Assembly (NCBI GenBank): GCA_024680445.1
Contig: JAILCJ010000089.1
Location: forward strand, 1-15,027
Length of the DNA stretch: 15,027 nt
Direction: 5' to 3'
Origin: Campylobacter sp.
GTDB lineage: Bacteria > Campylobacterota > Campylobacteria > Campylobacterales > Campylobacteraceae
The position numbers were made by a program, and so were the translations under genes. Shown here piece after piece: positions 7,048-13,899 of this stretch (position 1 is its first letter; each line of letters starts with the position of its first letter). The notes beneath the pieces were generated by a model, which was not told the DNA's origin, did not search any database, and worked only from the letters and a program-made list of their open reading frames with translations.

Positions 7048-8022
7048 CTATGATAATTTTTGCTGATTTTTTCTAGAAATGCCATGAGTTTTATCATAAA
7101 ATCTCTCGCTGATTTTTCTCATGATATCTACCAAATTTTGCGGTGCTATCACGTTTACATAAGGTATCCAAGACTTTATGATGGGTATGATTTCGTTTTG
7201 ACTTGTTACTTTAAAGCCAACCCTAACAAAGCCCGCTTCATCTTCGCTTATGATGTATTGGCTGGGGTGAAATTTTTTGAGTTTAAAATACTTTGCTTGG
7301 GCTTTTGGAAGTTCGATTATGACATCGATTAATTTGTTTTTATAATCAGGCAAAAATCTTGCCCACGGCGAAGTAAGTTTTTCGCAAAAGTCCAAAAATG
7401 TGTAGTTTTTATCAAATTTCTTACCGCTAAATTTGATATCGCTCATCATGGCTATTCGGCTAAGTATCATATTTTCGTTTTTACTCAAACTGGCTAGGTA
7501 AAAATTTTCGTTTATAAAGACGATTTTATGCGGATTTAGACAAAACGAAGTTATCCTATCTAAATTTTTATAAGTAAAAATGATTTGTTTTTGGGATTTT
7601 ATGGCTTGTTCTAGGAATTTAAATTTGTCTTTATTTGTAAAAATTTCTTCATAGGGTTTATGCACAAATACATAAGGACTATGCATTTGTGGGCTTAGCA
7701 AGGTGTTTTTTAGCCTTTCGTCTATGTCTTTATCCAAAGATAAATTATACTTTTTGCCAAAAGTTAAAATGTCTTTTAGCATGTAAATTTCGCTACTTTC
7801 TAGCACATTTTCAAGCACGGCTTTTTGGATCATGGCAAACTCGCCCTTTTTTGGACTTATCAAAATATCGCCAAAAATTTCAGCTATCAGCTCAAAGTCC
7901 CTTCTTATGCTACGTTCGCTGGTTTCATAATAACTAGCCAAATTTTTTATGCTTAGCACCCTGCCATTTTGCAAATCCCGAAGTATCTCTATCACTCTAT
8001 ATGTAGATGAAATTTTACTCAT
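7048..8022 (-). CDS. HTH/WYL-domain transcriptional regulator
   Basis: The 324-residue protein begins with a DeoR/HTH_11-type winged helix (about 5-62: TYRVIEILRDLQNGRVLSIKNLA, then ETSERSIRRDFELI as the recognition helix). The WYL domain is about 135-210, with FYLAS (174-178) at the position of the W-Y-L motif and several basic residues suited to ligand or nucleic-acid binding. A WCX-like C-terminal extension covers roughly 230-310. WYL proteins are ligand- or nucleic-acid-sensing regulators, often tied to DNA/RNA damage or phage defence. It is divergent from rtcB across an 84-bp gap that contains a dyad over the rtcB -35, so control of rtcB and autoregulation are likely. Its ribosome site is a modest AAGAG. 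The target is inferred. Confidence 0.87.
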   Translation of the reverse strand: MSKISSTYRVIEILRDLQNGRVLSIKNLASYYETSERSIRRDFELIAEIFGDILISPKKGEFAMIQKAVLENVLESSEIYMLKDILTFGKKYNLSLDKDIDERLKNTLLSPQMHSPYVFVHKPYEEIFTNKDKFKFLEQAIKSQKQIIFTYKNLDRITSFCLNPHKIVFINENFYLASLSKNENMILSRIAMMSDIKFSGKKFDKNYTFLDFCEKLTSPWARFLPDYKNKLIDVIIELPKAQAKYFKLKKFHPSQYIISEDEAGFVRVGFKVTSQNEIIPIIKSWIPYVNVIAPQNLVDIMRKISERFYDKTHGISRKNQQKLS

Positions 8023-8052
8023 TTTTTCTCTTTTTTGCTTAATTTTTTAAAA

Positions 8053-8069
8053 TTGACAAAATATGTCAA
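8053..8069. promoter_or_regulatory. 17-bp inverted repeat, candidate WYL-regulator operator (copy 2)
   Basis: TTGACAAAATATGTCAA again, in the divergent WYL/rtcB gap. Its left arm is itself a consensus -35 (TTGACA) for rtcB, so a bound protein would block or remodel the promoter. The right arm gives TTGACA on the minus strand, facing the WYL gene. Confidence 0.65.
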
Positions 8070-8080
8070 AAATTTATTTT
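8053..8080 (+). promoter_or_regulatory. Candidate rtcB promoter overlapping the operator
   Basis: TTGACA (8053-8058) is followed after 16 bp by TATTTT (8075-8080), 26 bases before the rtcB ATG at 8107. AAAGGA at 8095-8100 is the ribosome site. The -10 is imperfect. Confidence 0.45.
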
Positions 8081-8106
8081 AGTATTTTAGCACGAAAGGA
8101 TAAAAA

Positions 8107-9303
8107 ATGAAACATATTAAAATTTACGCTGAAATTTTAGAGCAAGAGGCTTTGGAGCAATTTCAAAAAGCCATGGAGCTAAAATGCAATGTAGCTGGGG
8201 CTTTGATGAGCGATGCTCACACAGGATATACCTTGCCAATAGGTGCTGTGGTGAAATCATACCGCACTATATTTCCTGCTTATGTGGGCTATGATATAGG
8301 TTGTGGTATGTGTGCTATCAAATTTGATATTACGGCAAATGGGCTTGATCTAGAAAAAATCAAAAACGATATTTTAGCAAGCATACCAGTTGGCATAAAA
8401 AAGCAAGAAAAAGCACAAATTTTTGCCGATATGCCTGCTTGCACCGACATGGCAAAAGAGATTTTTGATAAGCTTGGAAAATATCAGCTAGGCACATTAG
8501 GTGGCGGAAATCATTTCTTAGAACTTGGTGTTGGAAGTGATAAAAAAGTCTGGGCGGTGGTACACTCTGGTTCACGTGGTTTTGGGAAAAAAATAGCCGA
8601 ACATTATATGAAAGAGGCATTTTTACAAAGCATAAATTTAGATGAGTTAAAAAGCGAATTTGAGGCTAAAAATGTGGAATTTAAAAAGCACAATCCAGAA
8701 AAATTTGCCCTTGCTTTACAAAAATTTATGCAAAAATCGCAAGAAAAACTAGCAAAAACTAGCATTGAAGGGCATTTTGGACTAGATATCGCTTCGCCTT
8801 TGGGTAAAAATTATATCATGGATATGAATTGTGCCTTGGAATTTGCCTTGCAAAACCGAAAAAATATGATAGCTAAAATCAAAACCGCCCTTGGCGTGGC
8901 TGATGAGTTAATGTTTATAAACAAAAATCACAATCACGCCATAATAAATGGAGATTTTATTATCCACCGCAAGGGTGCAACCAGTGCCGAACTTGGCGAA
9001 TACGGCGTGATACCGGGCAATATGCGTGATGGTAGCTTTATAGTGCGTGGGTTGGGTAATGCTAATTCGCTTCAAAGTTCATCGCATGGAGCTGGTAGAG
9101 TAATGTCAAGAAATGTGGCTAAAAAAAGCATAAGTTTAGATGAGTTAAACGCCGATATGGTGGGTATCATCACCAATCACACAGAGCAAATGTGTGACGA
9201 GGCACCAAGGGCGTATAAAAATATTTTTGAAGTCATGAAAGCCCAAAGCGAACTTGTCGAAATAATCGAACACATCAAGCCTATTTTAAATATCAAAGGT
9301 TAG
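8107..9303 (+). CDS. rtcB: RtcB RNA-splicing/repair ligase
   Basis: The 398-residue enzyme joins RNA 2',3'-cyclic phosphate (or 3'-phosphate) ends to 5'-OH ends using GTP and Mn2+. All landmarks are present: DAHTGYTLPIGAV (36-48), YDIGCGM (62-68) with the metal ligands D63 and C66, GTLGGGNHFLEL (129-140), HSGSRGFG (153-160), NCALEFALQNR (241-251), NHNHA (274-278), HRKGATSA (287-294), IPGNMRDGSFIVRG (302-315) and SSSHGAGR (324-331), whose H327 matches the guanylylated histidine. Length fits the shorter bacterial RtcB type. No rtcA or archease gene is adjacent. The ribosome site AAAGGA is six bases before the ATG. Pairing with a divergent WYL regulator, rather than the sigma-54 activator RtcR, suggests induction through the dyad at 8053-8069. 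Confidence 0.96.
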   Translation: MKHIKIYAEILEQEALEQFQKAMELKCNVAGALMSDAHTGYTLPIGAVVKSYRTIFPAYVGYDIGCGMCAIKFDITANGLDLEKIKNDILASIPVGIKKQEKAQIFADMPACTDMAKEIFDKLGKYQLGTLGGGNHFLELGVGSDKKVWAVVHSGSRGFGKKIAEHYMKEAFLQSINLDELKSEFEAKNVEFKKHNPEKFALALQKFMQKSQEKLAKTSIEGHFGLDIASPLGKNYIMDMNCALEFALQNRKNMIAKIKTALGVADELMFINKNHNHAIINGDFIIHRKGATSAELGEYGVIPGNMRDGSFIVRGLGNANSLQSSSHGAGRVMSRNVAKKSISLDELNADMVGIITNHTEQMCDEAPRAYKNIFEVMKAQSELVEIIEHIKPILNIKG

Positions 9304-9375
9304 TCATGGCTGATTAAATTTGATTTGTGCTTTTTAAAAAAAATTGTTAGGTAAAAAATCTAAAAAATTTAATAA

Positions 9376-9407
9376 AAGACAAGTCAAAAACAACTTTGAC
9401 TTGTCTT
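9376..9407 (-). terminator. Intrinsic terminator closing the right-hand minus-strand operon
   Basis: A perfect 13-bp stem (AAGACAAGTCAAA / TTTGACTTGTCTT) with a 6-base loop lies 20 bases past the last minus-strand stop (9427). Read on the minus strand it is followed by TTTTATTAAATTTTTT; on the plus strand no T-run follows, so it mainly serves the minus operon, though it may also stop rtcB transcripts that arrive from the other side. Confidence 0.75.
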
Positions 9408-9426
9408 CGACGCTTGAAAATATAAA

Positions 9427-9705
9427 CTAAAATTTCTCATCAGTTTTTTGCACTTTTAGTCTTTTGGCTTTTCGGGCGTTGTTGATGTATCTTTGGATAA
9501 AGCCGTTGTTATACAGCCCATAATGATAAATCCCAAAGCCCACAAGTGCGATGCCAGAAAGCGTATGCAAGCGTCTAAAAGTGCGGTCTTTGAGATTTAA
9601 CGCTGTAACAGCAGCCAAGCCCAAACTAACTCCCACGCCGACTTTCGCAAACTCTCTGTGTGCGTTAAGATCTAAGAGTTTGCCTTGTATTTGTGTAGTT
9701 TTCAC
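9427..9705 (-). CDS. Small membrane protein, last gene of the ferrosome-like operon
   Basis: The 92-residue protein starts at GTG with AAAGGA seven bases ahead. It has two predicted membrane helices (about 20-37, FAKVGVGVSLGLAAVTAL, and 48-65) joined by a short basic loop KDRTFRR, and a Lys/Arg-rich C-terminal tail (76-87). His47 and His61 lie 14 residues apart along the second helix, a spacing seen in heme-binding helices of b-type cytochromes, but no second ligand-bearing helix is obvious. I do not recognise the family. It is 136 bp downstream of the ATPase gene on the same strand and just before the terminator, so it is placed in the same operon by position. Confidence 0.8.
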   Translation of the reverse strand: MKTTQIQGKLLDLNAHREFAKVGVGVSLGLAAVTALNLKDRTFRRLHTLSGIALVGFGIYHYGLYNNGFIQRYINNARKAKRLKVQKTDEKF

Positions 9706-9725
9706 GCTTTTTCCTTTGTGTTAAT

Positions 9726-9836
9726 AACGCAAAATGCGTTCAAAAGCTTTAATCAAATTTGCTATAAATTTTCATCAAATTTAGTTCAAATTTGTATCAA
9801 ATTTAGAGCAAATTCTTATAAATTCAAGCCAAATTT
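9726..9836. repeat. Short hairpin and TCAAATTT words at 11-bp spacing
   Basis: The gap between the ATPase gene and the 92-residue gene has a hairpin AACGCA-AAA-TGCGTT (9726-9740), then TCAAATTT or near copies starting at 9753, 9775, 9786, 9797, 9808 and about 9829, that is at 11- or 22-bp steps (one DNA turn). No ORF is present. Confidence 0.7.
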
Positions 9837-9841
9837 GAACA

Positions 9842-11932
9842 TTATTTGTCTTCAAATTTGACACCTTTCATCGAATTTAACAAAAGCCAAATGGTCGTGC
9901 CATTGTGCAAAACAGCCGTTGCTATCGGATTTAGCAGCCCAAAAGTAGCCGCACCAAGTATGGCTGAATTTACGCCGACCGTGATTTTGAAATTCGAATC
10001 TATCAAACGCATGGTTTTTACGCTTAGTCCCTTTATCATTGCGATGCCCATGATATCGTCTTTTAGCAGACTTACATCCGCACTAGCCTTGGCTATATCG
10101 GCGCCTTTGTGCATGCTTATGCCAACATTTGCCTTGCTAAGGCTTGGAGCGTCGTTTATGCCGTCCCCCACAAAAGCGACATTTTTGCCACTTTTTTTAA
10201 GCTCGGCGATAATGTTTGCCTTATCCGTCGGCAAGCAGTTTGCATAAACCTTATCTATGCCCAGCTCTTTGGCGGTTTCGTCCGCTTTGCTTTGGATATC
10301 GCCGGTGAGCATAACCAGCTCTTTTACGCCGGATTTTCGCAAGGATTCTAGCATGGCCTTGGCGTTTGGACGCATTTCGTCTTTCATGGCGATGATACCG
10401 GCTAGTTTTTTGTCATAGGCGATATAAAGCAAGGTAAGCCCACGTTTTAGGGCGTCAGCGATGATTTTTTCCTTGCCTTTGAAGTCGATTTTTTCATCTT
10501 CTTCGATAAAGTGTCGTGAGCCTATGATAAGGACTTTTTTATCCACCGTGGTTTTTACGCCGTGAGCCACGATAAATTCGACCTCGTCGTGGTGAATATG
10601 CTTAAATCCTTGCTCTTTTGCCGCATCGACTATCGCTTCGGCGACCGGGTGAAAATAATGCTCTTCGGCACTGGCGGTGAGATTTAAAAGGTCGTTTTTG
10701 CTGAAATTTTCATCAAAAGAATAAATTTCTTCGACTTTTAAATGCCCATTTGTTAGCGTGCCGGTTTTGTCAAAAACAAAGGTATCGGCGTTTGCGAGAG
10801 CCTCGATAGCCTTGGCACCTTTTATCAAAATTCCGTTTCTGCCGGCTTTTGAAATGCTTGATTTAAAAGCGACAGGGGTGGCAAGTTTGAGAGCACACGA
10901 ATAATCGGCTTGAAGCACGCTGGCTACGCTGTTTGCGTCTCGTTTAAACACATACGAAGCCGCCGCTAGTCCGAGAGTAACTGGCACGAGTTTATCGGCA
11001 AGTTTTGCGGCTTTTAGTCCGATGTTTGATTTTTCGTTCAAAGAGCTTTGGATGTATTCTTTGATACGTGCTGTTGCGGTGTCGTCGCCAACATTTTCAG
11101 CCCAAATTTTGATCTGACCTTCTTCGACTATGGTTCCGCTAATGACGCGATCGCCTCTGCTTTTTCGCACCGGCTCTGCTTCGCCTGTCATGGAGACTTG
11201 ATTTACACTAGCTTCACCAGCGACTATGTAGCCGTCTATGCCTATGTTTTCGCCAGCACTCACGACGACTATATCGCCTTTTTTGAGATCGGCGGTTTTG
11301 GTTTTTATAAGCTCTTTTTTGCCGTTTTTGATATGCTCGACCCAGACTTCTTCTATGCTTGGTTTGGCGAGTTCTTTGATGAGATCGTCACTGCGATAGG
11401 CGGTGCTTTCTTCCATGTATTCGCCCAAACTTAGCATAAAATTCGTGCCATTTGCCGCTAGATAATCTCCCCTTGCAAGGCTCACGCCAAGGGCTAGGGA
11501 TTCGAGCACTTTTGAAGTCAGCCCGTCGTTTTTTAGCTCTTTTACGCCTTGAATTAGAGGTTTGGCAGCGGCTGCAACGCTTATGGCAGCTTTTATCCTC
11601 GTATCGCTCACAAAAGGCGTGATAGCAAGGGCAGCGGTGGCTTTATAAATTTCAGCCTTGCTCGCTGTCGTGGCGTTTTTGGCTTTTTTAGGGATTTCAA
11701 GCCCACTTACGAAGTCCAAAATGCCTTGCAAATCATCGTTATACTCGATGATAACGCTTTTTGCGTAGATATTTACACGTGCGTTTTTGACATTGCTTAG
11801 TTCAGAAATACTCGCTTCGACAAAGCTTATATCGCTTTCGTCGCAAAGTTGTGCGACCCTAAGGCGGACGCGATTTTTGCTTTGGCTGACGATTTTAACT
11901 TTATTTGTTTGCATCGATCTCGGCTTTAACAT
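9842..11932 (-). CDS. fezB: P1B-type metal ATPase, FezB-like (ferrosome iron transporter)
   Basis: The 696-residue protein has the P-type ATPase core: actuator TGEAEP (249-254), phosphorylation site DKTGTLTNG (388-396), nucleotide-domain HP (428-429), TGD (543-545) and GDGINDAP (589-596). Membrane helices occur near 96-125, 140-170, 312-328, 336-358 and 647-687. The transport helix has SCA (345-347) where classical metal pumps have CPx, which as I recall is the P1B-6 class; that class includes FezB, the iron pump of ferrosomes. The N-terminus (1-85) looks like an HMA2 fold with an Arg-rich strand KNRVRLRV (19-26) and no CxxC. The first ATG overlaps the previous gene by 32 bases; Met7 (11914) is an equally plausible start. 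ATPase identity is certain; iron/ferrosome specificity is inferred from motif and neighbours. Confidence 0.88.
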   Translation of the reverse strand: MLKPRSMQTNKVKIVSQSKNRVRLRVAQLCDESDISFVEASISELSNVKNARVNIYAKSVIIEYNDDLQGILDFVSGLEIPKKAKNATTASKAEIYKATAALAITPFVSDTRIKAAISVAAAAKPLIQGVKELKNDGLTSKVLESLALGVSLARGDYLAANGTNFMLSLGEYMEESTAYRSDDLIKELAKPSIEEVWVEHIKNGKKELIKTKTADLKKGDIVVVSAGENIGIDGYIVAGEASVNQVSMTGEAEPVRKSRGDRVISGTIVEEGQIKIWAENVGDDTATARIKEYIQSSLNEKSNIGLKAAKLADKLVPVTLGLAAASYVFKRDANSVASVLQADYSCALKLATPVAFKSSISKAGRNGILIKGAKAIEALANADTFVFDKTGTLTNGHLKVEEIYSFDENFSKNDLLNLTASAEEHYFHPVAEAIVDAAKEQGFKHIHHDEVEFIVAHGVKTTVDKKVLIIGSRHFIEEDEKIDFKGKEKIIADALKRGLTLLYIAYDKKLAGIIAMKDEMRPNAKAMLESLRKSGVKELVMLTGDIQSKADETAKELGIDKVYANCLPTDKANIIAELKKSGKNVAFVGDGINDAPSLSKANVGISMHKGADIAKASADVSLLKDDIMGIAMIKGLSVKTMRLIDSNFKITVGVNSAILGAATFGLLNPIATAVLHNGTTIWLLLNSMKGVKFEDK

Positions 11933-12509
11933 CTTCGAAACGTTCTTTTAGCTCTTCGATGCCGGCGTTGATGAGCGAACCACCTTTTATGATAGCTTTA
12001 AAAAGGTATTCTTGGGTTTTTGGATTGCTAAGGATATAGGCTGCGATACCGCCTATAACGAGCCCTCTTAGCAAGCCGGCCGTGTTAAATCCTTCTGGTA
12101 AAAACGGCAAATGCAATCCATCGTTCGTGCCGTATGGAGCGTTTGCTTGATTCATGCCATACTGGGCGTTTGCTGGATTTGTGCCGTATGGAGCGTTTGC
12201 TTGATTTGTGCCGTATGGAGCGTTTGCTTGGTTCATGCCATACTGGGCGTTTGCGAAATTTGGCGTGCCATTAGACGCAAATGGGGCATTTGGAGCAAAA
12301 AACGGAGCGTTTTGGACGCCAAAAGGATTTGCGTGTTGGGGATCGACACCCATGCCAAAAGGATTTAAGTGTTGTGGATCGACGCCGTTTTGGACTTGAT
12401 TCACATTTGTGATGTATGGATTTTGCGTATGATTTTGCGCGTCTTTTGATACGCCCGTATCCACCGGACAATAATAGTTTTTATCTATGTTTATGTATGG
12501 ATTTTCCAT
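11901..12509 (-). CDS. Asn/Ala/Pro-Tyr-Gly repeat protein with C-terminal membrane helix
   Basis: The 202-residue protein has a long low-complexity, probably disordered N-terminus. Two copies of GVDPQHxNPFG (about 42-64) are followed by Pro/Phe-rich sequence, then five 9-residue units of the type NQANAPYGT (84-128). Next come a glycine-zipper membrane helix (about 144-160, GLLRGLVIGGIAAYIL) and an amphipathic charged helix IEELKERFEDVKAEI (184-198). AAGGAAA precedes the ATG. It overlaps the start of the ATPase gene, so the two are tightly linked. I do not recognise a family by name; the C-terminal TM plus charged helix resembles small membrane proteins of ferrosome operons and YtxH-like proteins. 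A scaffold role on the organelle membrane is a guess. Confidence 0.82.
   Translation of the reverse strand: MENPYINIDKNYYCPVDTGVSKDAQNHTQNPYITNVNQVQNGVDPQHLNPFGMGVDPQHANPFGVQNAPFFAPNAPFASNGTPNFANAQYGMNQANAPYGTNQANAPYGTNPANAQYGMNQANAPYGTNDGLHLPFLPEGFNTAGLLRGLVIGGIAAYILSNPKTQEYLFKAIIKGGSLINAGIEELKERFEDVKAEIDANK
12126..12260 (-). repeat. Five tandem 27-bp repeats within a CDS
   Basis: Five consecutive 27-bp units (135 bp) encode NFANAQYGM, NQANAPYGT, NQANAPYGT, NPANAQYGM and NQANAPYGT. The middle copies are nearly identical at DNA level, so copy number could change by slippage without breaking the frame. Confidence 0.9.
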
Positions 12510-12608
12510 GTTTTTTCCTTTAATGTAAATTTGCTTTTAAATCGCCTTTAAAAAATAGCGAATAAAACACAAACAAAACCGCTAAATGCGAGTTTTGCAA
12601 ACTTTGGC

Positions 12609-12645
12609 AAGGCAAATTTTTAATCAAATTTGCAAATTTTGCCTT
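12609..12645. other. Inverted repeat between the 93- and 202-residue genes
   Basis: AAGGCAAA (12609-12616) and TTTGCCTT (12638-12645) can form an 8-bp stem around an AT-rich loop containing TCAAATTTG. No T-run follows on the minus strand, so it is more likely an mRNA processing or stability hairpin inside the operon than a terminator. The rest of the 157-bp gap is plain AT-rich sequence. Confidence 0.35.
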
Positions 12646-12666
12646 AATTAACGCAAATTTATGCGA

Positions 12667-12948
12667 CTAGGCTTTGAATTTATCGACTAACAAAACTCCG
12701 CCCACGCCCAAAGCTATGGTGGTCGAAGCGTCCAAATAATGTCCGTTTGCTATGCAATTTGATGCGTGTATGGCTGTGTATGCAGTGATACCGCCCAAAA
12801 CACTGGCTTTTAAGGCCTTTTTACCAAGTTTTGGCAAGTCGTCCTTGCAGTCTTTTGCATTTAGCAAAACAGAACCGATACCAGCGATGATAGCACCGCT
12901 TAAAAAGTGGTCAGCCGGTCTTCTTGTGATAGATAATAAGTTTGTCAT
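12667..12948 (-). CDS. Small two-helix membrane protein of the ferrosome-like operon
   Basis: The 93-residue product has hydrophobic helices at about 15-29 (FLSGAIIAGIGSVLL) and 48-60 and a third short one at 76-88 (IALGVGGVLLV), with Gly-x-x-x-Gly style spacing. A polar loop DCKDDLPKLGKKALK (32-46) separates the first two. Cys33 and Cys64 are the only cysteines. The ribosome site AAAGGAT is well placed. The family is not recognised by name. Its position inside the cluster and its Gly-rich helices, shared with its neighbours, suggest a structural part of the compartment membrane. Confidence 0.82.
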   Translation of the reverse strand: MTNLLSITRRPADHFLSGAIIAGIGSVLLNAKDCKDDLPKLGKKALKASVLGGITAYTAIHASNCIANGHYLDASTTIALGVGGVLLVDKFKA

Positions 12949-12959
12949 TTTTCATCCTT

Positions 12960-13472
12960 TTAATAAATTGTAACTACTTTGAGTTTTTGGCTAAAAAAGC
13001 GTGAATTTTCAAAGCCAAAAAAAATCTTAGAAATTTCAGCCCAAAAATGCGAAAAATTTTCTGTAAAAATTCTAAAATTTGCAAAAAATTTACTCACCAA
13101 ATTTGAAAAATCTCCAAATTTGATGAGAGTAAATTTATAAGCTAAATTTGAAAGAATTCCAAATTTGATAAGAATAAATTTATATTCCAAATTTGAAAGA
13201 AATTTATTTATCAAATTTGCAAAATTCCTAAATTTAACCAGCATAAATTTACACATCAAATTTGCAAAATCTCCAAATTTGATGAGAGCAAATTTACATG
13301 CCAAATTTGCAAGAAATTTTCTTATCAAATTTGAAAAATCTCTAAATTTGATGAGCGAAAATTTACATGCCAAAAACCTTAGATTTTGCAACTTTGTTTT
13401 TTGCAAAATATCTAAGCATTTGCCTTGCAAATCGGCACATAAAATGTCACAAAATTCACAAAAACTTTTCAT
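12960..13472 (-). CDS. Doubtful ORF made of AAATTT repeats (170 residues)
   Basis: The frame is open for 170 codons and reads as repeats of the form LxxKFxLIKFGDFxN (15 residues) alternating with a 23-residue version ending LIxKFLxN, in the order 23-15-23-15-23 (about 34-132). The composition (Phe, Lys, Leu, Asn, Ile) is exactly what the DNA word AAATTTG gives, and the same stretch is also largely open on the other strand. There is no good ribosome site before the ATG. It may be a by-product of the repeat array or a real low-complexity protein; its position in line with the operon keeps it in the list. No function can be assigned. Confidence 0.3.
   Translation of the reverse strand: MKSFCEFCDILCADLQGKCLDILQKTKLQNLRFLACKFSLIKFRDFSNLIRKFLANLACKFALIKFGDFANLMCKFMLVKFRNFANLINKFLSNLEYKFILIKFGILSNLAYKFTLIKFGDFSNLVSKFFANFRIFTENFSHFWAEISKIFFGFENSRFFSQKLKVVTIY
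13098..13364. repeat. Higher-order AAATTT array (45 + 69 = 114-bp unit)
   Basis: AAATTT begins at 13099, 13116, 13131, 13144, 13161, 13176, 13189, 13200, 13213, 13230, 13245, 13258, 13275, 13290, 13303, 13314, 13327, 13344 and 13359. The steps follow 17-15-13 (45 bp) alternating with 17-15-13-11-13 (69 bp), so the full unit is 114 bp and appears about two and a half times. The flanks of each AAATTT differ in a fixed order (TCTCC before, TTGATGAGAG after, and so on), showing true duplication of a compound unit. It fills most of the 544-bp space between the 131- and 93-residue genes. Confidence 0.88.
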
Positions 13473-13492
13473 TTTTTAGCCCTAAATTCCAA

Positions 13493-13888
13493 CTAATTAG
13501 CCCCTTGATCGCCCGAAACTTCGCTTTTTACTTGTGCTTGCGTAGTCGTGCGTGGCTTTCTTGTGCTTGTCTTGCTTTGAGCACTTTTAGTTCTTGTTGT
13601 GCTTTTTTTGGCAGTGCTTTTCGCACTTGTGCTGGTTTTGGCAGCCTTGGTAGTGTCTGCTTTTTTACCTCGCGTTTTTGTGCTTGACTTTTTATCGCCG
13701 CCTAGAAGTTCTTTGCCTTTTTTTATCCCCTCATCGGCGATTTTTTTGCCTTTTTTTAGACCTTCATCGGCAATTTTTTTGCCCTTTTGCAAGCCGTCTT
13801 TTGCGATTTCTACGATTTCGCCCCTGTTTTTGTAGGCAACAACGCCCAAAGCACCTAGTGCTACACCTGCTAAAAATGGTAATGCCAT
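13493..13888 (-). CDS. Membrane-anchored protein with 11-residue repeats and histone-like basic tail
   Basis: From the second ATG the protein has 131 residues. A glycine-zipper membrane helix (MALPFLAGVALGALGVVAY, 1-19) is followed by three 11-residue repeats of the type ADEGLKKGKKI (29-61), a period typical of amphipathic 11/3 helices that lie on membranes. The tail (65-131) is rich in Lys, Thr, Ser and Ala, like histone H1. An ATG at 13903 overlaps the upstream TGA, but AAAGGA sits six bases before the 13888 ATG and the product then starts at the membrane helix, so I prefer it. It is YtxH-like in layout. The tail could bind polyanions such as phosphate mineral, polyphosphate or nucleic acid; this is inference. 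Confidence 0.83.
   Translation of the reverse strand: MALPFLAGVALGALGVVAYKNRGEIVEIAKDGLQKGKKIADEGLKKGKKIADEGIKKGKELLGGDKKSSTKTRGKKADTTKAAKTSTSAKSTAKKSTTRTKSAQSKTSTRKPRTTTQAQVKSEVSGDQGAN
13706..13804 (-). repeat. Three tandem 33-bp repeats within a CDS
   Basis: Three consecutive 33-bp units encode AKDGLQKGKKI, ADEGLKKGKKI and ADEGIKKGKEL. They are in frame, so unit gain or loss would only lengthen or shorten the amphipathic helix. Confidence 0.88.
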
Positions 13889-13899
13889 CTTAGATCCTT

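Noticed and set aside
9842-11932. Copper or zinc exporter (CopA/ZntA)
   Set aside because: There is no CPx in the transport helix, no CxxC in the N-terminal domain, and the neighbours are not copper or zinc resistance genes.
13165-13479. Plus-strand ORF of 104 codons over the AAATTT array
   Set aside because: It is the mirror of the repeat array, opposes the operon, has no ribosome site, and its protein is only repeat-derived sequence.
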